Assembly: GCA_010093685.1 (NCBI GenBank)
Contig: MU006231.1
Coordinates: forward strand, 234,428-298,427
DNA from: Ophiobolus disseminans
Lineage: Eukaryota > Ascomycota > Dothideomycetes > Pleosporales > Phaeosphaeriaceae
Length of the DNA stretch: 64,000 nt
Direction of reading: 5' to 3'
Shown piece after piece: positions 1 through 10,635 of the stretch (positions are counted from its first letter, which is position 1; every line of letters starts with the position of its first letter). The notes under the pieces are model-generated. The model made no database searches and was not told the origin of the DNA. It saw only the letters and a program-made list of their open reading frames with translations. The position numbers and the translations under genes are program-made.

Positions 1-370
1 CTGTGAATAAAAAGGATAACGCGCCTCTGCCCTTGAAAGCAAATCGCCCTTTTGGCCAAGCAGAAAGCAGCAAGCGGGCTGTTTCGCGTGACAAGGCACT
101 CTTTGACTGCAGCCTTGCCCTTTGCCGCTTTGGGTCCAAGCTGCTCCGCCCACGGTTGCTCTTGCTTTGCTGCCTTCGTTCACCTCACCAAACGGACCCT
201 CCCCTCACGCACCTGCCCCCATAAATACCACCCGGCCTCCGCCCCAGAGCTTCCTTCTCCACACTACGACACACGACTCACCCACCAGAAGCTCAACTGC
301 GCATCCACACCCGCACACACAGCAGCTTACCCCGCCTCTTCTTACGACTTACTATACTACAACCGCCAAC
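1..370 (+). promoter_or_regulatory. Upstream region of SKP1
   Basis: The 370 bases before the SKP1 start hold no convincing gene; open frames here lack start context or homology. A TATA-like stretch (cataaatacc) lies near 220-229, about 140 bases before the ATG, followed by a C/T-rich leader typical of fungal 5' ends. The promoter assignment is inference from position and composition. Confidence 0.4.
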
Positions 371-980
371 ATGTCGGGAGCTACAGATACATCGACAACC
401 ATCATCCACCTCACTACCTCCGATAACCAGCCCATGAAGGTGGAGCGGAAGGTAGCTGAGCGATCCATCCTCATCAAGAACTTGCTCGAGGATCTCGGCG
501 GCGACAACGAGGAAGCCATCCCCATCCCCAACGTACGTCGCACTCACCTCCATCGCAACATACACGTGACTAACAGCACTAGGTCAACGAGGCTGTCATG
601 AAGAAGGTTGTTGAGTGGTGCGAGCATCACAAGGATGACCCAGCTGCCGCCAACGATGACGACTCGGACTCGCGCAAGAAGTCGACCGACATCGACGAGT
701 GGGACCAGAAGTTTATGCAGGTCGACCAGGAGATGCTCTTCGAGATTATTCTCGTACGTACCCTTACCCGTGTTTTGAAGTGTCCCAGTGCTAACTTTCA
801 CAGGCTGCCAACTACCTCGACATCAAAGCCCTGCTCGACGTCGGCTGCAAGACCGTCGCGAACATGATCAAGGGCAAGTCCCCCGACGAGATCCGCAAGA
901 CATTCAACATCCAGAACGACTTCACCCCAGAGGAGGAGGAGCAGATCCGCCGCGAGAACGAGTGGGCCGAGGACCGCTAA
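371..980 (+). CDS. skp1: SKP1, adaptor subunit of SCF ubiquitin ligases
   Basis: Skp1 bridges cullin-1 to F-box proteins in SCF E3 ubiquitin ligases (nucleus and cytoplasm) and also serves kinetochore assembly. Three exons (371-532, 583-753, 804-980) join in frame to 169 residues, the usual length. The N-terminal BTB/POZ-like fold starts with [20 protein letters not shown] and the [11 protein letters not shown] helix. The C-terminal cullin/F-box-binding part reads [16 protein letters not shown], then [17 protein letters not shown], and ends ENEWAEDR, the near-invariant Skp1 tail. Both introns are short GT-AG introns of about 50 nt. The start follows a CAACATG context. It stands alone on the plus strand; identification is secure from family motifs. 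Confidence 0.97.
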
Positions 981-1627
981 GCGTTGGTGCTAAGGCGCCT
1001 CCTGTAGTCTGCGCGAGCATGGTGGTAGTGTAGTCTGAGCACGGCCGGCACCTTTGCTGTCTGGCATCTGGAGTTTCGGCGTTCTTGCAGTAGTGCGAGG
1101 GCATCCAGGCTATGATATGGGCCGCTTTTGGCGATAGTTTCACGGCACATAGCTGAGCATCGCTCGATCAAAATTAAAACAACATAATTACATCTAGCTG
1201 TGCATTGCAGAGTGAGTGACTCATGTGGTGACTCCATCAAACATGGGTCTCCACGGACATACTCACATGTTTATGGTAAGTGTTCGCAAAGAGGAACACA
1301 GCTGACAAAGACCTCCACCACGTCACTGATACCAACCGCCAGTGTCTATGCGAGTACTGCGGACTCTGTTTGACAGCGGGTGAATACTCAAGCCTATCGA
1401 CAACACATATATGCTCAGTCCAAAGGCTGCTACGTCTCACGCCAGTATGCTATCAAAAACTGTCATAGCTTACGCAAATATGCAATCAATTGATGGATCT
1501 CGAGAGGGGAGATGCTCATGCCTAGATGGAACTGAAGCCACCTCTCCCAGCGACATATCTACACCCCTACTTTTCCCCTGCATAAACGCCTCAAGCGTAC
1601 ACACAGCATACTCCCCTCCGCACACAT
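981..1627. other. Convergent intergenic region SKP1 / PDX1
   Basis: This holds the 3' flanks of two converging genes. I see no coding sequence, RNA gene or repeat with support. Open frames here are short, lack family motifs and show no spliceable structure. Confidence 0.5.
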
Positions 1628-2721
1628 CTAATACCCCCTCTTCGCCAACTTCTCCTCCTCAGCCAGATGTCCGCAATTAATGCCCACCATCGCCTCTCCC
1701 AGATCCATGCTCACCTCCATCAACACCTTGGGATCCTTGTAGTGCGTAACAGCCTGCACAATCGCCTTTGCGCGCTTCGCCGCATCCCCACTCTTAAAGA
1801 TACCCGACCCGACAAACACGCCATCGCACCCCAACTGCATCATAAGCGCCGCATCCGCCGGCGTCGCCACGCCTCCAGCCGCGAAATTCACTACGGGAAG
1901 TCTTCCCAACTTAGCCGTCTCTTTCAGCAGCGCAAAGTCGACCTGCAAATCCTTCGCGTAAACTCTGAGTTCTTCCTCCGACATGTTCTTCGCGCGTGCA
2001 ATCTCGGTATTCACGGTGCGCATGTGGCGCACGGCTTCGATGACGTCGCCGGTGCCGGCTTCGCCTTTTGTGCGGATCATGGCTGCGCCCTCGGCGATGC
2101 GGCGCAGGGCTTCGCCTAGGCCGCGGCACCCGCACACGAAGGGGATGCGGAAGGGGTGCTTGGAGACGTGGTAGGTGTGGTCGGCGGGCGTGAGGACTTC
2201 GGATTCGTCGATGTAGTCTACGCCGAGGGCTTCGAGGATCTGTTTGAGAGGGGAAGTTAGTGACTGGGTGATAGGGATTGGAGGGAGGGGAAAGAGAGGT
2301 GGGGGAATGGTGGGGGATTGGTGTAGAAGGGGGCATAGAGGGCGTACCTGGCATTCTACAAAGTGTCCGATTCTCGCCTTGGCCATTACGGGGATGGTGA
2401 CGGTGTCCATTATCTCCTTTATCATCTTGGGGTCGCTCATGCGTGCTACGCCGCCCTGTGACCGTATATCGGCGGGGACGCGCTCGAGGGCCATGACGGC
2501 GCAGGCGCCGGCTTCTTCTGCTATGCGGGCCTGTATCATCGTGTTAGCTGTGCAATTGGCAGCAGAAAAGAGGGCAAGAGGAAAGAACGCACCTGCTCAG
2601 CATTGACGACGTCCATGATGACACCACCCTTCAACATCCTCGCCAGTCCCGCCTTGACCGCGAAGTTATTCTCTCCATCCTGAGCGCTGTGGCCGTTCGT
2701 AGTGGGGAGTTCCGTTGCCAT
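1628..2721 (-). CDS. pdx1: Pyridoxal 5'-phosphate synthase subunit PDX1 (SNZ/PdxS family)
   Basis: Makes vitamin B6 (pyridoxal 5'-phosphate) from ribose 5-phosphate, glyceraldehyde 3-phosphate and ammonia, the ammonia coming from the PDX2/SNO glutaminase. No glutaminase gene is in this window. Three exons (2721-2593, 2530-2348, 2239-1628) give 307 residues, the normal size. The (beta/alpha)8 barrel is complete: [21 protein letters not shown] region, [15 protein letters not shown] with the first Schiff-base lysine, [10 protein letters not shown] with the second, and [20 protein letters not shown] plus GVFVGSGIF for phosphate binding. Introns are 62 and 108 nt. The start sits in a good context (ttgccATGGCAA). 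Cytosolic 12-mer in known members. Confidence 0.97.
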
Positions 2722-3310
2722 TGTGTGAAGTGTTGGTGTGAGAGGTAGAAGTGTGCAGAGAAGAAAGTTAAAGCTTGACAGTAATAGTCAAAGGGTATAT
2801 CAGAGAAATAAGTGGAGAAACAAGAAGGTGAGGCAAAAGTATGGCAAACGATCCTCAGCGTGACTCAAAGAATGTATTACCAGCACGACTACACATCAGC
2901 ATCGCCCGTCACAATTTTTTGCCCGTTCGCAACTCCATGATCCCCTCCGGAGAAGAAGCCGGTCCTGCCCCGCCATAATCCGCCGCGGCGGATTCTAGAC
3001 CCCGCGCGCGACCCTTTGACACACTCGATCGGTAAGCAGCCAATCAGCGCAGCCGTGCGTGTAGTCAAAGACCGTGAATTGCCGCGCTGACTCAGGTCCA
3101 TATTGGTCTCATATGTTTACAGCTGCTGGATGGGGCAATTGTGCCAAATGATCTTGTGTCTTTTTTGTATTTGCGATAACGGTCCGACGCAAGAAACGCC
3201 GGGAACTATGCTGGATAGGCGATGCTGACGTGCGCCGTTCAATGCCAATGCTAACCTCTTGCCTATCTACGCGCCATAGACGCGGCTGTTCGATCATGTG
3301 CTACCATCCC
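2722..3310. other. Intergenic region: PDX1 promoter and aminopeptidase P 3' flank
   Basis: About 590 bases between the PDX1 start and the aminopeptidase P stop. No coding sequence is supported. A GC-rich patch lies near 2990-3010. The PDX1 promoter must lie here, but I cannot name an element with confidence. Confidence 0.4.
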
Positions 3311-5375
3311 TCAGTAGGGCGCGGTCTCGCGCTTCAGCCATGCCTGAGTGAGGGAATCGTTCTCGAAGTACTTGCTCGTCTTATCAAATACCTCCTGGTG
3401 GTACTCGTTGAGGAACTTTTTCTCGTCCTCGGTGAGCAGGCTGATGTCGACGAGGTTTCTGCAGTGGGGCGTCAATGTGACATGCTCGAATCCGAGATAC
3501 GGCTTGTCGCCGAACTTGTGGTTCGTCTCGACCTCCCTGACCATGACCATGTTCTCGATGCGGATGCCGAACTTGCCGTCCTCGTAGTAGCCAGGCTCGT
3601 CTGAGATGACATTGCCGACTGCGAGAGAGACTTCCGAGTACTGCACCCTTGTACCGATGCCTATTGGGCCTTCGTGGACGTTCAGGAACGAGCCAACACC
3701 ATGTCCAGTGCCGTGTCGGTAGTCCAGACCTTCAGCCCAGAGGAATTGGCGGGCCAGTGCATCCAGAGCGAACCCGGTCGTGCCCTTGGGGAACTTGGCG
3801 CGCTCGAGAGCAATGTTGCCCTTGAGTACGAGTGTGTATGCCTTCTTCTCCATCTCTGTCGGTTGTGTGAAGTGGAGTGTCCGTGTGGTGTCGGTGGTTC
3901 CGTCGTGGTATTGGCCGCCCGAGTCGCACAGGTAGATGGCTTTGGGGTCAATGACTGAGCACGCGCCCTTCTCTGGCTTGTAGTGGATGACAGCAGCGTT
4001 GGGCCCAGTGGAGGAGATGGTGTCGAAGGAAAGACCCATGAACAGGTCGTGCTTCTTCCGTATGTCCTCCAGCTTGTCGGCGCCGTCCACCTCGTCGAGT
4101 GTGGCCTTCTTGGCGATGAGTTGATCCTCGAGCCATGCAAAGTACTCGCTCAGGGCTGCGCCGTCACGAATGTGGCACTGCCGCATGCCCTCCAGCTCCA
4201 CGTCGTTCTTGACAGCCTTGGCGTCACCGACGGGACTCCTAGTCTCCTCGACCTTGTCGTCGCCGCCCAGCGCCTTGTTCAGTGCCCAGGATGCGCGGTT
4301 GGACGTCAAGAACTTCTTCTTGGCGTCCGTCTCGTCGCTCGCCTCGAATGCGTCCTTGCTCAGGGCTGTCACGTCCTCGAAGATGGCCTCGTATGGACGG
4401 ATCGTGACCTTGTCACCCAGGTGCTTCTTGACATTCTCCGGCAACTTGCTCTCGTCGACGTAGAGTGTGACGGCCGATGGGGTGACGACAGCGTAGGAGA
4501 AGAAGACGGGGTTGTAGGGGATGTCGTTCCCGCGCAGGTTGAACAGCCAGGCCGTCTCGTCTAGCATGGATACGACAAAGCCGAGGCTCTTCTTCTTCTC
4601 GAGCTCCTTGCGCAGATCGTCGATCTTGTCCTCGAAGCTCTTGCCCGAGTACTGCATGGGCTGCACGATGACCTTCTCGCTCGGGCGCGCCGGTCGTTCC
4701 TTCCCCCAGACCAGGTCGACCAGGTTCTCGTCGATGGCCTTGTACTCGCCGCCCTTCTTCTTGATCTTATCAACAAGCTTCCGCGCATCGCCTGCCGTGA
4801 CCACGCTCGGATCCACGCCCACGACCTTGCCGCCCTCGACCTGGTCGGCGGTCCATTCCTGGATGGTGGGCACGTCCTGGATGCCCTGCTTCAGCAACTC
4901 CCAGTTGCCGTCCAGCTGCTTCTCCGCCTGGTTGAAGTATCGCCCGTCGGTGGAGAGTGCCGCCTTTTCATGCGTGACGACTGCGTAGCCAGCCGAGCCA
5001 GTGAAGCCGCTGATGTATTCTGGGGGGTGTCAATAGGTGCGCTGTGCTGCGACTGGTTCCACGTGTCTAACCTCGGCGCGCATCGCAGGGCGCAATGTAC
5101 TCGCTCTGGTGGCTGTCTTCGGACGGCACCACTACGCATCATGTCAGCTGCATGTCCGTCTCAAGTACAATGGGCGTAGTACTGTAAATGTCGACATTGC
5201 GCTCCTTCATGAGCTTGCGGAGCTCGGCGAGCCGCTGGGTGGTGTCTACTTTGGCCATGTCGATGGCACACAGGATGGCAGAGGAATGCAGCGCTCTTAT
5301 GGCAGGTCTGGCGTGTTTGACGGCCACATGTGCAGTAGCGGTCGCGTGCGGGCGGCGCAACAGGCGCGACAACAT
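3311..5375 (-). CDS. ampp: Xaa-Pro aminopeptidase P (M24B metallopeptidase)
   Basis: Removes an N-terminal residue that precedes proline from peptides; a di-manganese M24 enzyme. Three exons (5375-5183, 5131-5072, 5019-3311) join to 653 residues. The first join restores [19 protein letters not shown], the N-terminal creatinase-like motif, and the second gives [14 protein letters not shown]. The C-terminal pita-bread domain has [18 protein letters not shown] (two metal-binding aspartates), [16 protein letters not shown] (histidine and substrate site) and [14 protein letters not shown] (glutamate). Two starts are plausible: 5375 gives an Arg-rich, Ser/Ala-rich leader of 39 residues like a mitochondrial presequence; 5258 ([13 protein letters not shown]) gives a 614-residue enzyme, the usual cytosolic length. 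Both frames are continuous, so dual targeting is possible. Confidence 0.95.
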
Positions 5376-6023
5376 ATCGAGCTTACCTTGCCTTCTGCAA
5401 ACACCCCGCCGCCACCTGCAGCCCTGGAAGAACCGTCCCGTACGTGCCAGCGAGCTAAGCGCAGCCATCAGCCTTGCCAAGTCGTCACCCATCTTTTCTA
5501 GGGCCACACTTATTAGGCTCTACGACTAACACGTCTTTTTTGGCAATCATCTAGTCCTACTTGTGCCAACATGCAAATGTATTGTGGTCGTGCCTGTTCG
5601 GAATCGCCCCACGTTAATTTTGCCCGGTAGACGCCACCCCGATCAACACCAGATCTGGATCGTATCCAAATAGCTGGGCATCTCTGCATAGTCGCAACCG
5701 TGGGCAGCAAGCATGCTGATTTCCTGCAAATTATAATTCACTCATTCTACTGGTGATTGGACAATCTGTGTCAGAGTAAGTCTCCTCTGCTTCACAGGCG
5801 TCGTGTGCTTGAAATTTTGTCCGTCTTTTCTCCAGCACTCGCGCGCGTGCCCAAATACCTTCAGCCTTTCTCACTCCACCAAGTTCCAGCCTGAATCGTC
5901 GCCTATGACGCCGAAGGGCTTGCCTGGTCTGTGCACCAACACCAAACACCCCACCACCTTCAGAAACAAACATTAACACTCCGCTAGCAGCCAGATACAC
6001 TCAACTACTGTCCCAGTATCACT
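5376..6023. promoter_or_regulatory. Divergent promoter region: aminopeptidase P and importin
   Basis: About 650 bases between two divergently transcribed genes. No supported coding sequence, although an open frame extends upstream of the aminopeptidase P start to about 5507. Promoters for both genes are inferred from geometry only. Confidence 0.4.
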
Positions 6024-9000
6024 ATGGCGAGCAACGCAGCGCCACCGGCCCAAGCCTTTCCGTTGAGCTTCGAGGACATCGAACGTCTCGTCAAGTCGTT
6101 GTACGATCCAGGCCACGCCAAGAAGATCTCCCAAAATGAAGCCACCCTGAGGGTGCTGCAGCGATCGCCTCAGGGCTGGGAGATTGCAGATGCGCTCCTG
6201 AAGAGCAACGACGAGCAAGTTCGGTTCTTTGGGGCTCTCACCTTGACTGTCAAACTCAACGCCGACTCGTATGTGACTGGACGGACCCGAGTATGGACTT
6301 GTCGTTACTAACAAGCCACAGCAACGAGCTTACCGAAGAACATTCTAACCAGCTCCTGACAACACTTATAGTATGTTCAGTAGCTCTTCCCAATTTTGTA
6401 CTCAGCTCACGTTTTCAGAACCATCTAGTATCACGACCGTCGTCTTCGATTGCCACACGGAAAGTGAGCTCGACGCTGGCGCAGTACTTCACCAAGCCTA
6501 TTTCGGCGTGGACTCAGTGTATCCGGAGTCTGGCTGTATCATTCTCCGCTCAACAGCCTGTACTAGATGACGCGTTAGATGGCCACCCTTCAACATGGGA
6601 TCTGCTTCCGCAGCTGTCCGATGACCAGCTCCTTGTCCTCCTTGACTTTGCCATGAACTTGGCGGACGAGGGGAAGAAGCTCACAAACAACCCAAAGTGA
6701 GCCACTCTCGATAGCGCCCTTTACACAATCATAACGTATCTAGTCGGCAGCCACATCAGCGCATGGTTGCAAATGCGGAAAGCATCGAAGTACTGCTACA
6801 TGTCACGTTTGGCCGCGGTATCAAATGGCTGTCTGTGCCTATCAACGACCCGGGGTATGCGCAGTCTGTACAGCTAGGAGAGAAAATGTGCGGTACAGCC
6901 CTAAAGTGCTTTACAGTAGGTCTGACGATTCCACCAGCAGGATCTAGCTGACGATTCAGGGATGGATATTTTACGCCCAGTCTGAGTTCCGGGAGGTACC
7001 CGAGAAGCTTCAGTGTCTTCGCTCAGTGAATGAGCTTGCTTTGACCTGCCTCGAATATCACGTCGAGGATGCCATGGAACTCGTTGCTGAGGTCTTGGAG
7101 AACTATTCAAAGTTCTTCGAGTCGAAACACCTTGACATGTTATGGTCAGCTATCACAGGCCCGTGGGGACTCGAAATCCTGCAGAACTCGGACGCCGAGA
7201 CCGTCTCTCTTGCTAGAATCATTGTTGCTTACGGACAGAGCCTCCTTGATTCCAAAGACCTTTACAAATTCCCGAACCTCTCGCATAACCAGCAAGTGCT
7301 ATGTAAGTGTATCATATCTCTTACGTCTACAAGTCTCTTTCTTTCAGAATGCTGATATCTCGAACAGCTTTCCTTCATGATTTGCTCAAATATCCTGAGC
7401 CTGTTGGTGTCGAAGACGAAGTTGCTCCAGTTGTCCTCGAATTCTGGAGTAATTACGTCAGTTCGATCGCCGAGGAGCAATTCCAATATCCAGCAGATGA
7501 GGCGCAACCCGAGTGGATGGAAGGAGCAAAGTCGAACATCTTCCAAGCTATTTCGGAACTCGTAAAAAAGATCATCTACCCGTCTATTGACGTGACAGAG
7601 GCCTGGGATCATGACTCCAAGCGGACGTTCAAAGTGTTTCGTGTAGACGTACGGGACATCATTGCTGAGGCATACGAAACGCTTCGCGACACTTTGACAG
7701 ATCAGTTCATCGACTTTACCTTACGCGCGCTGGACGCAAGCAACTGGCTGGAGCTGGAAGCTGGCTTGTTCGGTCTCATCTCCATTGCGGATGCCTTCAA
7801 CGCACAGGTTGACGAGCGCCTGTGCCGCCTTTTCGACCAGCCCCTTCTCTCCACTGTCTCTGGAACCGAAGGTGTGCCCGCCCTCACACGGAGAACTACT
7901 GTTGAAACGGTGGCTGCCCTAGACCAATTTTTCCTCCGCAATCCTCGCTTCTTACCTCAGGTTCTACCTTTTCTCCTCAACGCTTTGGCCCTCCCTGCAA
8001 CTGCGCATAGTGCTGCGAAATCATTTGCATCGCTATGCTCGGAATGCCGGAAATCTCTAACAGATGAGCTGAGCTCGTTCTTTCAAATGTATGAGCAATT
8101 TCTGACCTACCAGACAGCGGAAGAGTTCACAAAGAGCAAGGTTCTCGAAGGAATTGCCGCTATTGTGCAGGCCCTGGACACCGAAGAGAAGCAGCTTGCT
8201 GGTGTGCGCCAACTCTTTCATTATGTTGCGCAAGACGCTATGCAAGCGATTAATGTGACCAAAGAAGGCAAGGATCCAGAGCTCGGCCAGGTGCTGGCGT
8301 TGACGACGCTGAAGTGCTTGACAACTATTGGCCGATCGCTCCAGGCCTCAGACGATGAAGTCGTAGACCTCGACTCAGAGAAGGAGCCCTCAACCTTTTG
8401 GTCGCAAGGGTCCGGCAAGGAAATTCAAAACCAAGTCATCAACTTCGTCAACTATTTGACACAAGTATTTCCTGGAAACGATGAGATTATCGAAGCAGCT
8501 TGCAACGTTCTGCGTGCTGGCTTCAAGGAGTCAATACCCGGACCCTTTGTTCTCCCTCCATCGGCAGCGGTTGACTTCATCGCTAAGACGACCATACAGA
8601 CACCAAGGCTACCATATGTTCTTGATACCGCATGCTGCTGGATCTCGTCGTACAAGCATAGCCCACCCACAGGTTTCGTCGAGAACGCGCAACGACTACT
8701 GCAGCACAACATTAACATCATGCTTGCTCTACAACATCCTCGAAACGATCCAGAAGTTTCTGTCGGCTGCATTGAGCTGATTCAGAGCTTCATCGGCTCG
8801 AACGCCGGGATACTGACCCAACAGCACCCCGACATCCTTGCTGGAATGTTCGGCTTCACGATCGAATCAGTGAAGTCTCCCGAAGTGTTACCCAAGCGTG
8901 CTGCAGCCAAGCTGTGGAAAGAGGTCTTCGAACTTGCCGGTAACTCGCACAGCAAGTATCAAAGCACGGCACAGGACATTATCAACCACTTTGGACCTGC

Positions 9001-9410
9001 GATCACACTCGCACTGATCTCGAACGTGTGTGGCGAAGTCGATGCAACAAGTCTAGAGCACATCATCGTGCCACTGCGCGCTTTACTCCGGTCGGACAAG
9101 AACGCGCGGACGTACATTACGAACTCTTTAGCCGAACAACCACTCCTGCAGCGTTACCAGCAAGACTCTGGGGTACAAGATCTAGTCCGCAAATTCATCG
9201 AGAGCTTAACTCGGTAAGCCTTTCATTCCCACGCATACTTTTAGATGCTAACCTATATACAGAAACGCAAAGAACTCCATGGCGTTCAAAGAAGCCGTCA
9301 AGACTTTTTGGCAAAACTGTAAACAATTGCAAATGCAGCTACAACCCCAGATGATGCAATCCCCCCACCACTTCGTTCATGGCATCGCCGCGCAACACAA
9401 CGCGTACTAG
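6024..9410 (+). CDS. Importin-beta family karyopherin (Kap122 / importin-13-like)
   Basis: Nuclear transport receptor of the Kap122/importin-13 subgroup, which carries cargo through the nuclear pore under Ran control. Seven exons (6024-6268, 6322-6370, 6419-6696, 6744-6915, 6960-7302, 7368-9213, 9263-9410) join in frame to 1026 residues, in the normal range for HEAT-repeat karyopherins. Near the N terminus, LKSNDEQVRFFGALTLTVKL matches the importin-beta N-terminal Ran-binding helices; the rest is helical HEAT-like repeats without low complexity. The second exon is only 49 nt. At the sixth exon, an acceptor after CGAACAG gives VLSFLHDLLKYP, the family-like reading. Its stop codon overlaps the stop of the opposing FUN14 gene. 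Exact subfamily is my judgement; Mtr10/transportin-3 is the alternative. Confidence 0.9.
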
Positions 9411-10074
9411 AACTCCGCAAATGCCGCCAGCGCGAACGTCAGTCCAAAAGACAGTTTGAACGCTACGTTATCCTGCACCAGTGAGCGCACATTCGCGTTC
9501 TTGAAGCGTCGCTGCAGGAAGGAATAGGGTATGACATGTATACCGCGGGACTCAATGAACTAGATATGTCTGTTAGCATGTGTCGTAGTGATTTCTTCAT
9601 CTGCATAGTGTAGAAATCTTCACAACGCATCTCACCCCATCCCAAATACCATTTTCTTTTCTCCAGCACGACGTGAAAAGTTCAAAACATACCTGCAGCG
9701 CAAAAACCCCCAACCCAATCAGTATCGCGAGTGGCTTACTAAACACACTTATCCCCAGCCCGCAAAACACGCCCAGAATCGAGCCCATGCTGACCTGCCG
9801 TATGGCGCGCGGATTCGCGGCCCCGGACTCTGTGATGATGGGTGTGCGTGCCTCCGAGGCGTAGTTGTTGGTAAGGCCGGATGTTAGCTTAGAGAAGGGG
9901 TCTGGACCTCGGGGGGTGTTAGTGTGGTGTTGGGTTAGTTGAGGGGTATGGGAACGTACCGTCGCAGCGTATGGGTTGCATGGTACGGTAGTGCTGTGTG
10001 AGGAGCGGGGCGGAGAGAATGAGGGGTGTGGAGAGGATGAGGCCGCGGCGTAGGCCGGGGAGGAGGAAGGACAT
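9407..10074 (-). CDS. FUN14-family mitochondrial membrane protein
   Basis: FUN14/FUNDC1 proteins are small mitochondrial membrane proteins linked in animals to mitophagy and ER-mitochondria contact. Three exons (10074-9960, 9907-9693, 9559-9407) give 160 residues. The second exon carries the FUN14 core: RQVSMGSILGVFCGLGISVF and KPLAILIGLGVFALQ, glycine-rich membrane segments; the last exon adds a third hydrophobic stretch, FKLSFGLTFALAAFAEF, at the C terminus. I chose MSFLLPGLRRG at 10074 because its context is good and the preceding bases are pyrimidine-rich like a leader. However the frame stays open upstream to a start at 10437 (281 residues), and that extension is Arg/Ser/Thr-rich like a mitochondrial presequence. 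The stop overlaps the importin stop in a CTAG palindrome. Confidence 0.88.
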
Positions 10075-10635
10075 TTTGATGGTTTGGATGGGGGAGATGG
10101 GAGGGTGGTGGTGGAGGTAAGTTGTTAGCTGGTCCTTGAGGGATGGTGTCGCTCTTGTGGTTCTCGAAGTTAATGTAGTTCGTTGACTTCCAAGGTTTAA
10201 TCCGCTCTTGGTACCCTTCTCTTCTGCTGTCCGTTGCGCCTGGAGCTCTGGATCCCGCTTTCTGCTTCTTGAAGTTGTGTACACAGCTCGGCCCAGTGGG
10301 ATTGTTTGGCGGAAGCTCTTAAACACGGGAATTGATGTCCGCGCAGTGGTAAACAGTGTCGTCGGAGACATGTAGCTGCTCAATTGCGTGCATGGAAGGT
10401 GAGCCGCGGATGTGCGAAGTCCAGCTGGTGATGTCATTGGGCGATTGGCGCGCCAGAGCTAGGTGGCATTGGGGTTAGAGCTTGGACCCTTGATCTGGGG
10501 TTTGAGACGTCGCGTTGCGAGAAACACCGTGTTGGCTTCTTTTCAAGCTTCTCGACTGCATTGATGCCGCTCACTATGATGCTCTCATTGCCCTGATCTT
10601 GCCAATTGAACTAATTGATAGGTCCAGCCGCTACA
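10075..10635. promoter_or_regulatory. Divergent region: FUN14 gene and LAS21
   Basis: About 560 bases between two divergent genes. The minus strand stays open up to about 10437 in frame with the FUN14 protein, so part may be coding in a longer isoform. Otherwise it should hold both promoters; no motif is clear. Confidence 0.4.

Noticed and set aside
3983..4564. Long antisense open frame (193 codons) opposite aminopeptidase P
   Set aside because: It is a shadow of a strongly conserved coding exon with high third-position GC; its protein has no motifs.
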